NCBI GenBank assembly: GCA_012295225.1
Contig: WMKK01000007.1
Coordinates: 435,231-499,230, forward strand
Length of the DNA: 64,000 nucleotides
From: Ostreococcus mediterraneus
Taxonomy: Eukaryota > Chlorophyta > Mamiellophyceae > Mamiellales > Bathycoccaceae
Direction of reading: 5' to 3'
The notes under the pieces were generated by a model that did no database searches, had not been told where the DNA came from, and saw only the letters and a program-made list of their open reading frames with translations. This document shows positions 18,768 to 27,954 of this stretch, one piece after another (within the stretch, counting starts at the first letter, position 1; each line of letters opens with the position of its first letter). A program made the position numbers and the translations under genes.

Positions 18768-19895
18768 TCAACGCGCGATGCGTTTGCGTCGTTCGAGCGC
18801 GCGCTCGCGGACGCATCGCGCATGAGCGGGTCGTCGAGCGAGCGCGGATGGGAAAAGGTGGATGACGCGTACGTGCTGCGGCCGCGAAACGGGACCGAGG
18901 CGACGAAGCTCGTGCATTTCACGGGCGGTGCGTTCGTCGGGGCGTCGCCGCAATTGACGTATGGGTATTTTCTCGAGCAGCTCGTCGAACGCGGGGATGT
19001 GTTGGTGATTGCGACGCCGGTGATGATTGGGTTGGACCACTTGCGGGTGACGGATGAAGCGTGGCACAAGTATGAGAGATGTAAACGGGCGTTGCGTGAG
19101 ACGGTGGAGGGGTTAGATGACCTACCGGTGTATGGGGTGGGGCATTCGTTGGGGTCGTTGGTGCAAGTGCTCATGGCATCTCGGTATGAGATGAAGCGCG
19201 ATGGGAATGTGTTGATTTCTTTCAATAACAAGCCGGCGACGGATGCGATTCCGCTCTTCGCCGAAGTCATGGTCCCGGGTCTTCGCGGTTTGTCCCCGGT
19301 GATTGCAGCGGCGAATAATTCGCCGCTGCGTAACATTACGCGTGCCGCCGATGCGCAGTTGCGGGATTTCGCCCCGCCGATTGTTCGGGAGCTTTTACCC
19401 ATTCTCGACAACTTGGAGCCAGTCATCATGGAGGTGGCCGACGGACGCGCCGAGTTCACGCCGACGCCCGCAGAGTCTGCCAAACTCGCATCCAAATATT
19501 ATGCGGTAAAGAGAAACTTATTGGTGAAGTTTACTGACGACACGATTGATGAAACGGGTGCTGTGGCCGCTACGCTGGCGTCAGCTGCGGCTTCTGAGGA
19601 CATTGAGCTCACCGTGCGTAATCGTAAGGGTGACCACGTGTTCCCGCTCTGGCGCGAAACCGGCGTCGAGCTTCCCGACGAGGTCTTACAGGCCGCCGAG
19701 CAAGGTGCAGATATGTTTGCAGCCTTCGGTGACGCCCTTGGGGTCACCGCGGACAATTCGCCGCTGGGATTGTTACGAGGAGGTTTCGACAGTTTGCGAG
19801 AACAAGCAAAGGAGGCGCGCCGAGCGCCAGGCGCCGATGAGAACATGGCTCTCATGCACGCGCTCGTGGACGACATCTTAGCTTGGATGAAGTAG
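18468..19895 (+). CDS. DUF1350 alpha/beta-hydrolase-like protein, probably plastid
   Basis: The protein has 475 residues from MSERVDSIDAP. The first 100 or so residues are Ser/Ala/Arg-rich with a (Ser-Ala)n run, fitting a plastid leader. The conserved domain starts at GWEKVDDAYVLRP and includes VHFTGGAFVGASPQLTYGYF, the nucleophile elbow VYGVGHSLGS (Ser near residue 226), ISFNNKPA and a possible catalytic His in KGDHVFPLW. These match the DUF1350 family of cyanobacteria and plastids. The biochemical role is unknown; the fold suggests a lipase or esterase. The ATG lies inside a 14-bp repeated motif (see regulatory entry). TGTAA follows 25 nt after the stop. Confidence 0.85.
18730..18766. repeat. 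(GGCGTC)n hexamer repeat coding for Ser-Ala
   Basis: About six tandem GGCGTC units lie in the leader region of the DUF1350 protein. A similar hexamer coding for the same dipeptide is in the MYB-CC gene (28819-28842, other strand). Confidence 0.8.
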
Positions 19896-19920
19896 GTTTG
19901 GATGACTCAAGAAGTAGTAT

Positions 19921-19925
19921 TGTAA
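19921..19925 (+). terminator. TGTAA 3'-end signal of the DUF1350 gene
   Basis: TGTAA starts 26 nt past the stop codon and is followed by AAATTAA. Confidence 0.55.
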
Positions 19926-19991
19926 AATTAACGCGACGATTCTTTTAAACGCATCCAGCGACGGGCGAAGCTTCATTCACGCGCTCTCGCA

Positions 19992-20996
19992 ATGCCCGCC
20001 GCGGGACGCGTCTCGCACGTGACAACATGCGCAATCACGAACGCGCGTCGTGTGGACCGATGTGAAACGCGTCGGTCGACGCGATGCGCAGCGAACGCGG
20101 CGGATGTCTCGCTCACACTCGCGACGACGACGTCATACGCTCTCGCCGGCGGGTTGGGGTGCTTCATTTCCCACGGTTTATCCGTCCCACTCGACGTGAT
20201 TAAGACGCGATTGCAAGTGCAATCGTTCGAGGACGAGAGTGTCATCGCTGTCGGTCGTGAAATCGTGCGTCGCGACGGCGTCGGCGCGCTTCTCGACGGG
20301 TGGGAGAGCACGTTCGCGGGGTACTTCATCCAAGGCGCGTGCAAGTATGGGTTCTTTGAGGTTTTCAAGGCGCTCTCGGGCGTCAATAGCGGCGGCAGTG
20401 CGGATGATCATAGATTATTAACGTTATTATTGTGTGCGGCGTCGGCGGAGGTGATTGGAAGCGCGTTTTTGACGCCATTGGAGCAAATTAGGATCAAGAC
20501 GGTGAGCGACGCGTCGTACGCGAGCGACGGCTTCTTCGAAGCTGCAAAAAAGTTCGCTCGAGAAGAAGGCATGGATGGAATAATCCAATCGCTACCGGTG
20601 ACGTATGCTAAGATGGTGCCCTATACAGCCGTGCAGCTCGCGTCATTTGAAGTGTTGAAGGTGGCTTTAGCTGACGTCGGAGACGCGAGCGTCATTAAGA
20701 CGTCAAGCGCGGTATTGGCGGGAATCGCCGCCTCACTCTCATCTCAACCGGGAGATACGTTGCTTAGCGTACGAAATAGCGGTAGTTTGAACGCTGCAGT
20801 CACCGCGGCCGATAGCTTGGGCGCTGACGCTGCGGTTATGGCGCCTGAAAGCGTGTTTGATACCATCATCCGGCTCGGGCCGGCGGGACTGATGACGGGC
20901 TGGCGCGCTCGACTCGTCCACGTCACCACCATCGTCGTCGTACAGCTTTTAGTGTATGATTCGATTAAATCTGCATTGCTCTCGCGTGTGGGCTAG
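19992..20996 (+). CDS. Mitochondrial carrier family protein, phosphate-carrier-like
   Basis: The protein has 334 residues. Three carrier repeats are seen, with the signature positions PLDVIKTRLQV (residue 66), PLEQIRIKT (about 163) and the degenerate QPGDTLLSV (about 252). The first two keep Pro and the charged residue; the third has Gln-Pro-Gly-Asp. The spelling of the third signature and GYFIQGACKYGFFEVFK are closest to the mitochondrial phosphate carrier group (SLC25A3-like), which imports phosphate with protons for ATP synthesis. This assignment is by eye; another SLC25 substrate is possible. The N-terminal 45 residues are basic and Cys/Thr-rich, which could be a targeting extension. Confidence 0.83.
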   Translation: MPAAGRVSHVTTCAITNARRVDRCETRRSTRCAANAADVSLTLATTTSYALAGGLGCFISHGLSVPLDVIKTRLQVQSFEDESVIAVGREIVRRDGVGALLDGWESTFAGYFIQGACKYGFFEVFKALSGVNSGGSADDHRLLTLLLCAASAEVIGSAFLTPLEQIRIKTVSDASYASDGFFEAAKKFAREEGMDGIIQSLPVTYAKMVPYTAVQLASFEVLKVALADVGDASVIKTSSAVLAGIAASLSSQPGDTLLSVRNSGSLNAAVTAADSLGADAAVMAPESVFDTIIRLGPAGLMTGWRARLVHVTTIVVVQLLVYDSIKSALLSRVG

Positions 20997-20999
20997 ATT

Positions 21000-21004
21000 T
21001 GTAA
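21000..21004 (+). terminator. TGTAA 3'-end signal of the carrier gene
   Basis: TGTAA lies only 4 nt after the stop codon and 57 nt before the next start codon on the same strand. Confidence 0.5.
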
Positions 21005-21061
21005 AACATGTGTGTATACAACGGAGGTTGTAGTTGTTGTCGTCTACAACCTCACAACGCG

Positions 21062-22135
21062 ATGCGCGTGCTCGTCCTCCTCTTAGCCTTGTGCTCCACC
21101 GTAAACGCGGTAGAGATCGTCACCGCAAACGAGCGAGCGCCGAGAAATACAGTGTTCGACAACGGCATCGATGTTTACGGTCGCGACGTGCGTTGTAGAG
21201 CGTGCCACGCCATCTTAAATGCGTTGAATGCGCAGTTGGTCCCAAAGATTTCAAAAGCTTTAACAGGCGCGCGCGAGTACGGCGCGTTCGACGCCATGAT
21301 TGAAGACGCACTGCAGTCTACGTGTCGACTTTCAGGCACGTGGCATGATGCGTCGACGAGAAAGGCGTGCGAGCAGTTGATGGAGTTGCACGAAGACGCC
21401 GTCGGCGCCGCGTATCACAAGTGGATTAAACGCGGAGGCGGCGTCGAGAGTCAACCCAGAAAGACTTTTGGACGCATGGCGGGTGAGCCAAATTACGATC
21501 CCGTGGGATGGAATTGGAATTGGGAGGTGTGTGGTAAGGCGATGGAAGGGGCGTGTAAGCAGCAACTCGCGATGCACCAGCTCTCAGAGTTTGACGACGA
21601 CGACGACGACGCGAGCGAGACAGAACAGCGCAAGTATAGATCCGAGCCAAAGCCCGCGAAAGGGGAATTAATAGATGGCATGCTTAAAGTTACCGCGGGG
21701 ACGTTTCACGAGGTCGCAGTGAGACAAAACGACGTCGATGTCTTGGTGTACACGGGATATCCACGCAAGGATAAGTGGCTGCATTTTTATTTAGCATCAG
21801 CCTTAGGTGGTGTGCGGGAGATGTTCCAAGGCAACGCCACGGCGAAAGGAGCGTTTGAGATTGCATACGTCGATGCGACGCATAACGATGTTCCTCCACC
21901 GTATGGGAACGACATAGAAAAGCCGACGGTTGCGTTATTTGCCAAAGGCAGCAAAAATTGGCCGCGGTACATGACGGATTTGAACGAAGGCAAATTGACG
22001 CCATACGAGATACTCAACTTTATTATATCCACTTCAGGGAACGTACAGACTGTGCGTCATGCAAATTGGTTGATTCTCAACACGCCCGATAGCGTGCTGT
22101 ATAGAAAAGTCTTCGACGATAACGAAGAACTGTAG
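21062..22135 (+). CDS. ER-lumenal protein: saposin/canopy-like domain plus thioredoxin-like domain without CxxC
   Basis: From MRVLVLLLALCSTVNA, a clear signal peptide, the protein has 357 residues. An ATG 18 codons upstream (21008) would place Cys-rich residues before the signal and is less likely. Residues about 35-150 contain paired cysteines (RCRACHAILNAL, STCRLSG, KACEQLM, VCGKAMEGACK) in a helical pattern like canopy/DUF3456 or saposin folds. An Asp-rich linker follows. The C-terminal 140 residues look like a thioredoxin fold (VDVLVYTGYP, FEIAYVDAT, KPTVALFAKG) but have no CxxC active site, so redox activity is unlikely. A role in ER folding or as a chaperone partner is inferred. The C-terminus DDNEEL is acidic and reminiscent of, but not a match to, KDEL. 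Confidence 0.68.
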   Translation: MRVLVLLLALCSTVNAVEIVTANERAPRNTVFDNGIDVYGRDVRCRACHAILNALNAQLVPKISKALTGAREYGAFDAMIEDALQSTCRLSGTWHDASTRKACEQLMELHEDAVGAAYHKWIKRGGGVESQPRKTFGRMAGEPNYDPVGWNWNWEVCGKAMEGACKQQLAMHQLSEFDDDDDDASETEQRKYRSEPKPAKGELIDGMLKVTAGTFHEVAVRQNDVDVLVYTGYPRKDKWLHFYLASALGGVREMFQGNATAKGAFEIAYVDATHNDVPPPYGNDIEKPTVALFAKGSKNWPRYMTDLNEGKLTPYEILNFIISTSGNVQTVRHANWLILNTPDSVLYRKVFDDNEEL

Positions 22136-22163
22136 CGCCGCGACGCACGTTCGAGAGTGAGTG

Positions 22164-22168
22164 TGTAA
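22164..22168 (+). terminator. TGTAA 3'-end signal
   Basis: TGTAA starts 29 nt past the stop codon of the saposin/thioredoxin-like gene. Confidence 0.5.
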
Positions 22169-22205
22169 AGAAATGTTGGATTGATTTAAAATTATGTACA
22201 TTGTG

Positions 22206-22970
22206 CTAAACGACCACGTCCAGTCCCGTGTTGCTATCATGCTTCAACGCGGCGGCATTTTCACTATCGGCAGTTGAATTACGTTCCCAACTTTCGTGCA
22301 CTTCCTCAAAGTACTGCAACCAGTCCTTCCCGGTGAGCACCGTTTCCGGGTGCGCCTCGCTTCGTCCCATCAATGCCTGCGTCACCGGGCGCAATTTCAC
22401 GTTCCCATCATTCACCAAATCCGTCATCAGTCCAAGCTGGATCAAAGCCGACATGGCGTCGGTGTTGATCCACGTTCGTACGATTTCCTTTTCTTCAAAC
22501 TCCATCACGCACGTCCCCGTCCAACGCGCTTCTCGTTCATTCAAACTCGCCTTGAACGACAACTGCGCCACCACCTTTGACCCTTCTTCGATCAGATCAT
22601 CAATAGTAATGACATAATCCGGTAAAGCTTCTCGATTACCCCGAACAGACTCCATGTACGCCTCTGTACCCGGCACCGGATTCGGGTTGCTCGGGTCAAT
22701 CAACACGTGATCCTCCGACACGTACTTCTCCGCCGATTTTTCCGCCGACGACAGGTCGAAATTGTTCCACACCTCGCGATAGAGCTTACGAACGATCGAT
22801 TTACGCGACTTTGTCTTCGGTGACGCCGTCACCAGCGGCGGCGAGTCCGCCGTTTGCGTGCGCGCGAACGGTTTCGCCAGCAGACCTACAGCCGCGGTGA
22901 GCGCGCTGGAGACGACGGCGACGACGATCACGCCAGCGTTTGACGTCTTTTTAGGTTGCGACGCTGACAT
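22206..22970 (-). CDS. SnoaL/NTF2-like fold protein with an N-terminal membrane segment
   Basis: From MSASQPKKTSN the protein has 254 residues; the open frame upstream is Arg-rich and lacks protein character. One hydrophobic segment (AGVIVVAVVSSALTAAVG) lies near residues 14-31. A domain of about 130 residues follows, with RKLYREVWNNFDLS, AEKYVSEDHVLIDP, a putative acidic pocket in ITIDDLIEEG and MEFEEKEIVRTWINTD. This pattern (helix with a W, strand with D/H, long strands) is typical of SnoaL-like polyketide-cyclase or ester-hydrolase-type NTF2 folds. The function is unknown, and it may be a small-molecule binding or isomerase domain at a membrane. It is followed on the same strand by no close partner; the desaturase lies upstream. 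Confidence 0.68.
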   Translation of the reverse strand: MSASQPKKTSNAGVIVVAVVSSALTAAVGLLAKPFARTQTADSPPLVTASPKTKSRKSIVRKLYREVWNNFDLSSAEKSAEKYVSEDHVLIDPSNPNPVPGTEAYMESVRGNREALPDYVITIDDLIEEGSKVVAQLSFKASLNEREARWTGTCVMEFEEKEIVRTWINTDAMSALIQLGLMTDLVNDGNVKLRPVTQALMGRSEAHPETVLTGKDWLQYFEEVHESWERNSTADSENAAALKHDSNTGLDVVV

Positions 22971-23288
22971 CTTTCGAGCGCGCGCGTGTTGAGGCACACG
23001 ACGAGGCACGCGATGACGCTTGGAGGCGCCAGGGTGTGAGGCGTATGCTGGCGCCGCGAAGAGGCGCGACTCGAGCGAAAGTCGCGCGAACGACGTGCGT
23101 TTATGCGATGTCGCGAGTGGTTGAACAACATCATATGAAATTAACAATAGTAACTTGGCTAAATTATCGTTGCGCCAGGTCGACCGAGCGCGAATAAAGA
23201 AAATATAGTAATCCTTGAGCGCGTCTGCGCTTGATGGTGCGTCGTCGTCGGCTCGGGCGAGCGATGACGCGTGCGCGTAACGTCGCAA

Positions 23289-24935
23289 TTATCCGACAGT
23301 TTGCAAAGACGGCACGTAAGCACGTTGACCAACGTTACGTAAATGGCGGAAGTGCGCGCCGAGCGCGGATAGGAAGCTCGGGTAGACGCAGTAGTCGAGA
23401 CCGTGTTTATCTGCCGCAGCCTTGATGATGGGCGCCAACGCCGGATAGTGCACGTGGCACACGCCTGGGAACAAGTGGTGCACGACTTGGTAGTTCAAGC
23501 CGCCAGAAAAGTGCAACCAGAACTTCGACCCGTGAGCGAAATCCGCGCTCGACATCAACTGCGCCTCGCCCCAGCCCTTGCTAAGCTTGTTGTCCTTGTT
23601 CAATTGAAAGAAGTGCACTTCGCCGACGACGTGCGCGACTTGAAACATAAACGCGAGCAACCAGCCGGTGATGAACTCAGTGACGGTCCAGAGCGCCAAA
23701 AGCTGACCTAAAGATCGGTGAGAATACTTGAAAGGCAACCACAAGTAGTAGAACGCCCAAAGCGCCTTGGAGCCCCAAAACGCGACGGCTTCGCCCGGGG
23801 TGAACTTTTGCACCTTGACCCAGCCAATGCGTCCCGAAAAAAAGGCGTTGAAATCATCCACAAAGCACGATTTGAAGGACAACAACCCATACATCACCGC
23901 TAAGTACATGTGCTGTAACGCGTGGTACGGCTCGTGCGGCTGGTATTCGTTCACCCGGCGCACATCCTTTTCTGAGCAACGGATATCCGGATCGATGCCT
24001 TCGACATTCGTATACGCGTGGTGGCCGACAACGTGTTGCTGCTTCCACATAAAGCTCGACGCACCGACGACATCCAACGTCAATTGCATCGCGTGTAACC
24101 ACGTGCGCGAATTACCATACGCCCCATGGTTGGCGTCGTGTTGAATCGAAACGCCTACTTCAGCTTTGCACGTCCCGTGCAACACCGCGAGCGCGAGCGC
24201 CGCACCAAACGACACTCCAGGCGCAAAGAAACTGCCATAATGCCCAATCACAATCCCAGCCAAAATCACAAACGTCTTCACGTACATCTCCCAGTGCACG
24301 CGCGGATCAATCTTGTTATCCTTGAAATACTTTGCCGCGCCAGCCTTGACGTCGGCGAAAAACTTGCCCTCGACCAAGTCATCCTCGTACTCCACAATAT
24401 CCTCATCCATCGCATCACCACGCACACGCTTCAAATCCCCAATTCTATACTTCTCCAACACCGCACGCGCCTTCTCCGGATGATACGAATCAAACAACTG
24501 CGTGCACTCCCCGCCCGCCTTGACGTAAATCATATTCCCACCCGGATGCTTGGGCACAAAGGACGTCACGTCGTACACCCCACCGCGCACGATCACCCAT
24601 AAATCCCCAGGCGTGTTATGCGCGCTCACGTCCTCCGCGGTGTACACCGCGCGCGATGCCTCCGTCGCCGCCGGTGCGCCGCGGTCGCCGTCGCGCGCCA
24701 TCTTGCGCCCACCTCGCCTCGTCGTCATCGGCATCGGCATCGTCGTCGTCGTCGTCGTCGTGTCACGCGACCTCCTCCGACGAGCGAATACCACCGAACG
24801 CTCGACCCGGGGCGTGCGCGCGCGCGTCCACCGTCGCGCTCTGCCGACGAAGGGAATCGAATCGAATCGATCCAACGCGCTGGACGCCGCGGCGAGGGAT
24901 GACGTCGACGACGTCGTCGGTGGACACTCGGACAT
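23289..24935 (-). CDS. Cytochrome b5-fused front-end fatty acid desaturase, possibly plastid
   Basis: The protein has 548 residues. The first 90 are Ser/Thr/Arg-rich, like a plastid leader. Residues about 96-170 are cytochrome b5 with the haem motif HPGGN (130-134). The desaturase part holds the three histidine boxes HDANH (266-270), QHVVGHH (300-306) and QVVHH (483-487). Gln in the third box is the mark of front-end enzymes, which add double bonds at delta 4, 5 or 6 in polyunsaturated fatty acid synthesis. The surroundings (GHHAYTNVEGIDPDIR, LNYQVVHHLFPGV) resemble the delta-5-type group and differ from the acyl-CoA delta-6 enzyme known from Ostreococcus. Regiospecificity is therefore open; a plastid delta-6 lipid desaturase is another candidate. 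The ATG overlaps a repeated 14-bp motif. Confidence 0.9.
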   Translation of the reverse strand: MSECPPTTSSTSSLAAASSALDRFDSIPFVGRARRWTRARTPRVERSVVFARRRRSRDTTTTTTTMPMPMTTRRGGRKMARDGDRGAPAATEASRAVYTAEDVSAHNTPGDLWVIVRGGVYDVTSFVPKHPGGNMIYVKAGGECTQLFDSYHPEKARAVLEKYRIGDLKRVRGDAMDEDIVEYEDDLVEGKFFADVKAGAAKYFKDNKIDPRVHWEMYVKTFVILAGIVIGHYGSFFAPGVSFGAALALAVLHGTCKAEVGVSIQHDANHGAYGNSRTWLHAMQLTLDVVGASSFMWKQQHVVGHHAYTNVEGIDPDIRCSEKDVRRVNEYQPHEPYHALQHMYLAVMYGLLSFKSCFVDDFNAFFSGRIGWVKVQKFTPGEAVAFWGSKALWAFYYLWLPFKYSHRSLGQLLALWTVTEFITGWLLAFMFQVAHVVGEVHFFQLNKDNKLSKGWGEAQLMSSADFAHGSKFWLHFSGGLNYQVVHHLFPGVCHVHYPALAPIIKAAADKHGLDYCVYPSFLSALGAHFRHLRNVGQRAYVPSLQTVG

Positions 24936-24941
24936 TCGGCG
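24928..24941. promoter_or_regulatory. TCGGACATTCGGCG motif over the desaturase start codon
   Basis: This is an exact 14-bp copy of the motif that forms the inverted repeat at 18439-18476. Read on the minus strand it is CGCCGAATGTCCGA, whose ATG starts the desaturase. Confidence 0.7.
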
Positions 24942-25432
24942 AGTGGGGTGTCACGGAACACGTCTATACCCATACATTATTAATACCTCGTCGATGAATA
25001 CCTCAAGACGTGTGTCCCTGTGCGCTAAAATAATTATATTACACTGTTTTAGACGTCTATTATGTAGTTATATAATTCAACTATCTACAGCCTTGGGCTG
25101 AGTCTCTACTTGTCTACTTTTCTCGGACATTCGGCGTGAACGTATATATACTAGAACACGCTCTTTTCAGCCATCTCCTGGTGATTCTACACACCAACGT
25201 ATAAGGGGGTCTCGCCGTATCGTATCGTCGTCCTACTTTTAACCATGAGACCTCAGCGTCGTGCACGCCGTATATCGTATAAATCATGCGATCTTTGACT
25301 AAACAGTCTTTGATTACGATACACAGCGCGTCGTGTCCAGGACGCGCGCGAGTGAGCGCCGACGACCGACGACGAGACGCACGAAAACCGCGGACGCGAC
25401 GGACGCGCGCACGCACTGGCGCGCGCGCACCG
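24936..25432. other. Shared upstream region of the desaturase and uL1 genes, 497 bp
   Basis: No gene is supported here. The interval is AT-rich for this genome between 24960 and 25170. It holds a further copy of the 14-bp motif (25123-25136) beside a TATATATA run (25143-25150), which together look like a minus-strand core promoter. The short frame that starts at that copy (MSEKSRQVET and about seven more residues) is too short to call. Confidence 0.5.
25123..25136. promoter_or_regulatory. TCGGACATTCGGCG motif beside a TATA-like run
   Basis: This is the fourth exact copy. On the minus strand a TATATATA run lies just upstream and ATGTCCGA lies within the motif, the same arrangement as at the desaturase start. 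Confidence 0.7.
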
Positions 25433-26365
25433 ATGGGTTCACGCCGCGCGTCCGTCGCGTTCGCCCGCGCGTTCGCCGCGCGTGGATGCTCGGCGTCGGC
25501 GACCGGAGCGAACGGTGCGCCGCCGATGACGATGATGATGCTGCCAGGCGCGACGACGTCGTTCGCGCGCGCGTTTGCATCGACGGCGTCGCTGAAGGCG
25601 GTCAAGCGCGCGGATGCACCGCTCGTGGAGTCTGCCAACGCGCCTGACGCGCCTGAGCGCATCGACGTGGCGTTTCGAGACGTGCTCGATGTGAAACGCG
25701 CGGTGGCGTGGGTCAAGGCGAACGCGCGGGCGACGTTCGCGGAGAGCGTGGATATGTCCGTGCATCTCGGCGTGGACCCGAAACGGAGCGATATGATTGT
25801 TCGCGGTGCGGTGAGTTTACCGCATGGGACCGGGAAGACCGTGCGCGTGGGGGTGTTCGCGGAAGGAGAGGAGGCTGAGGAGGCGAGACGGGCGGGCGCG
25901 ATCGTCGTCGGCGGGGATGAGCTCATTAAAACAATCAAGGATGGCGGATCTAATGCGATTAATTTCGATGCGTGCGTGGGTACTCCCGGGATGATGCCGA
26001 AGATGAAAGAAATTGCGAGAATTTTAGGTCCTCGTGGGCTCATGCCGAACCCGAAACTTGGTACGGTGACCGCGGACGTCGGCGCGGCGGTGAAGGCGTT
26101 GTTGGGCGGCCGCGTCGAGTTTCGCGCCGAGAAGAACGCCATCGTGCACGCGATGGTGGGCAAGGTGACGTTCGAGGACGAGCAATTAGAAGAGAATATC
26201 GCGGCGGTGTTTAAAAAGATCTTGGAGCTGAGACCTAAAGGTAAGGGGGCGCCGAATGCGAGCAAGTATTTGAAAAAGGCGTACTTGTCGAGCACGATGG
26301 GACGCGGAAGCGCAAAGATGGATTTAGCGAGTCTCACCGAAACCGCCGCCGCGTACCAAGGCTAG
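25433..26365 (+). CDS. Organellar large-subunit ribosomal protein uL1 (bacterial type)
   Basis: From MGSRRASVAFARA the protein has 310 residues. The first 55 residues are Arg/Ala/Ser-rich with SFARAFASTAS, a likely mitochondrial presequence, though a plastid leader cannot be excluded. The mature part has the bacterial L1 hallmarks: AVAWVKANARATFAESVDM, VRGAVSLPHGTGK, FDACVGTPGMMPKM, LGPRGLMPNPKLGTVT and GGRVEFRAEKNAIVH. uL1 forms the mobile stalk at the ribosomal exit site and binds 23S-type rRNA. The in-frame sequence upstream of the ATG is basic and probably untranslated. It is divergent from the desaturase. Confidence 0.92.
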   Translation: MGSRRASVAFARAFAARGCSASATGANGAPPMTMMMLPGATTSFARAFASTASLKAVKRADAPLVESANAPDAPERIDVAFRDVLDVKRAVAWVKANARATFAESVDMSVHLGVDPKRSDMIVRGAVSLPHGTGKTVRVGVFAEGEEAEEARRAGAIVVGGDELIKTIKDGGSNAINFDACVGTPGMMPKMKEIARILGPRGLMPNPKLGTVTADVGAAVKALLGGRVEFRAEKNAIVHAMVGKVTFEDEQLEENIAAVFKKILELRPKGKGAPNASKYLKKAYLSSTMGRGSAKMDLASLTETAAAYQG

Positions 26366-26376
26366 CGCGGACGGAT

Positions 26377-26381
26377 TGTAA
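26377..26381 (+). terminator. TGTAA 3'-end signal of the uL1 gene
   Basis: TGTAA starts 12 nt past the stop codon. Confidence 0.55.
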
Positions 26382-26632
26382 TACATTATAGTAGTACCTT
26401 GTTAATCATGCCCTGCTGCGTTGTTATCACAAAACAAAACACGTGCGTGTGTATCGCCCTATTGGCGCTGAGGCGGCTCGGCAAGGAGCGCCCTATCTAG
26501 TGAAGCACAACTCGCGCTCGCGGAAACTCGTCGTCCCGCGTGATCGATGTGTGGTGTTAGAGATGTGTAATTATTCCCCGCGCTGCGCACCGGCGCGGAG
26601 TCCGTCCCGTCTTCATCATCATCGCCGACGCC

Positions 26633-27838
<1,206 letters not shown>

Positions 27839-27954
27839 CGTGCGTGCGTGCGTGAGTGAGTGACGCCACAGCGCAGAGAGACGTCGCGTGCTGTGGATGT
27901 CCTGTGAAGAAGTGCTAGCGAATGAGACGTGAGATTATTAAAACAATCGAATTA

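Noticed and set aside
18196-18816. Minus-strand frame starting at the inverse 14-bp motif
   Set aside because: It is Arg/Thr/Pro-rich and overlaps both the uS19 promoter region and the DUF1350 leader; the ATG is explained by the palindrome.
25114-26337. 407-codon antisense frame over uL1
   Set aside because: It is an antisense shadow; uL1 motifs on the plus strand are unambiguous.
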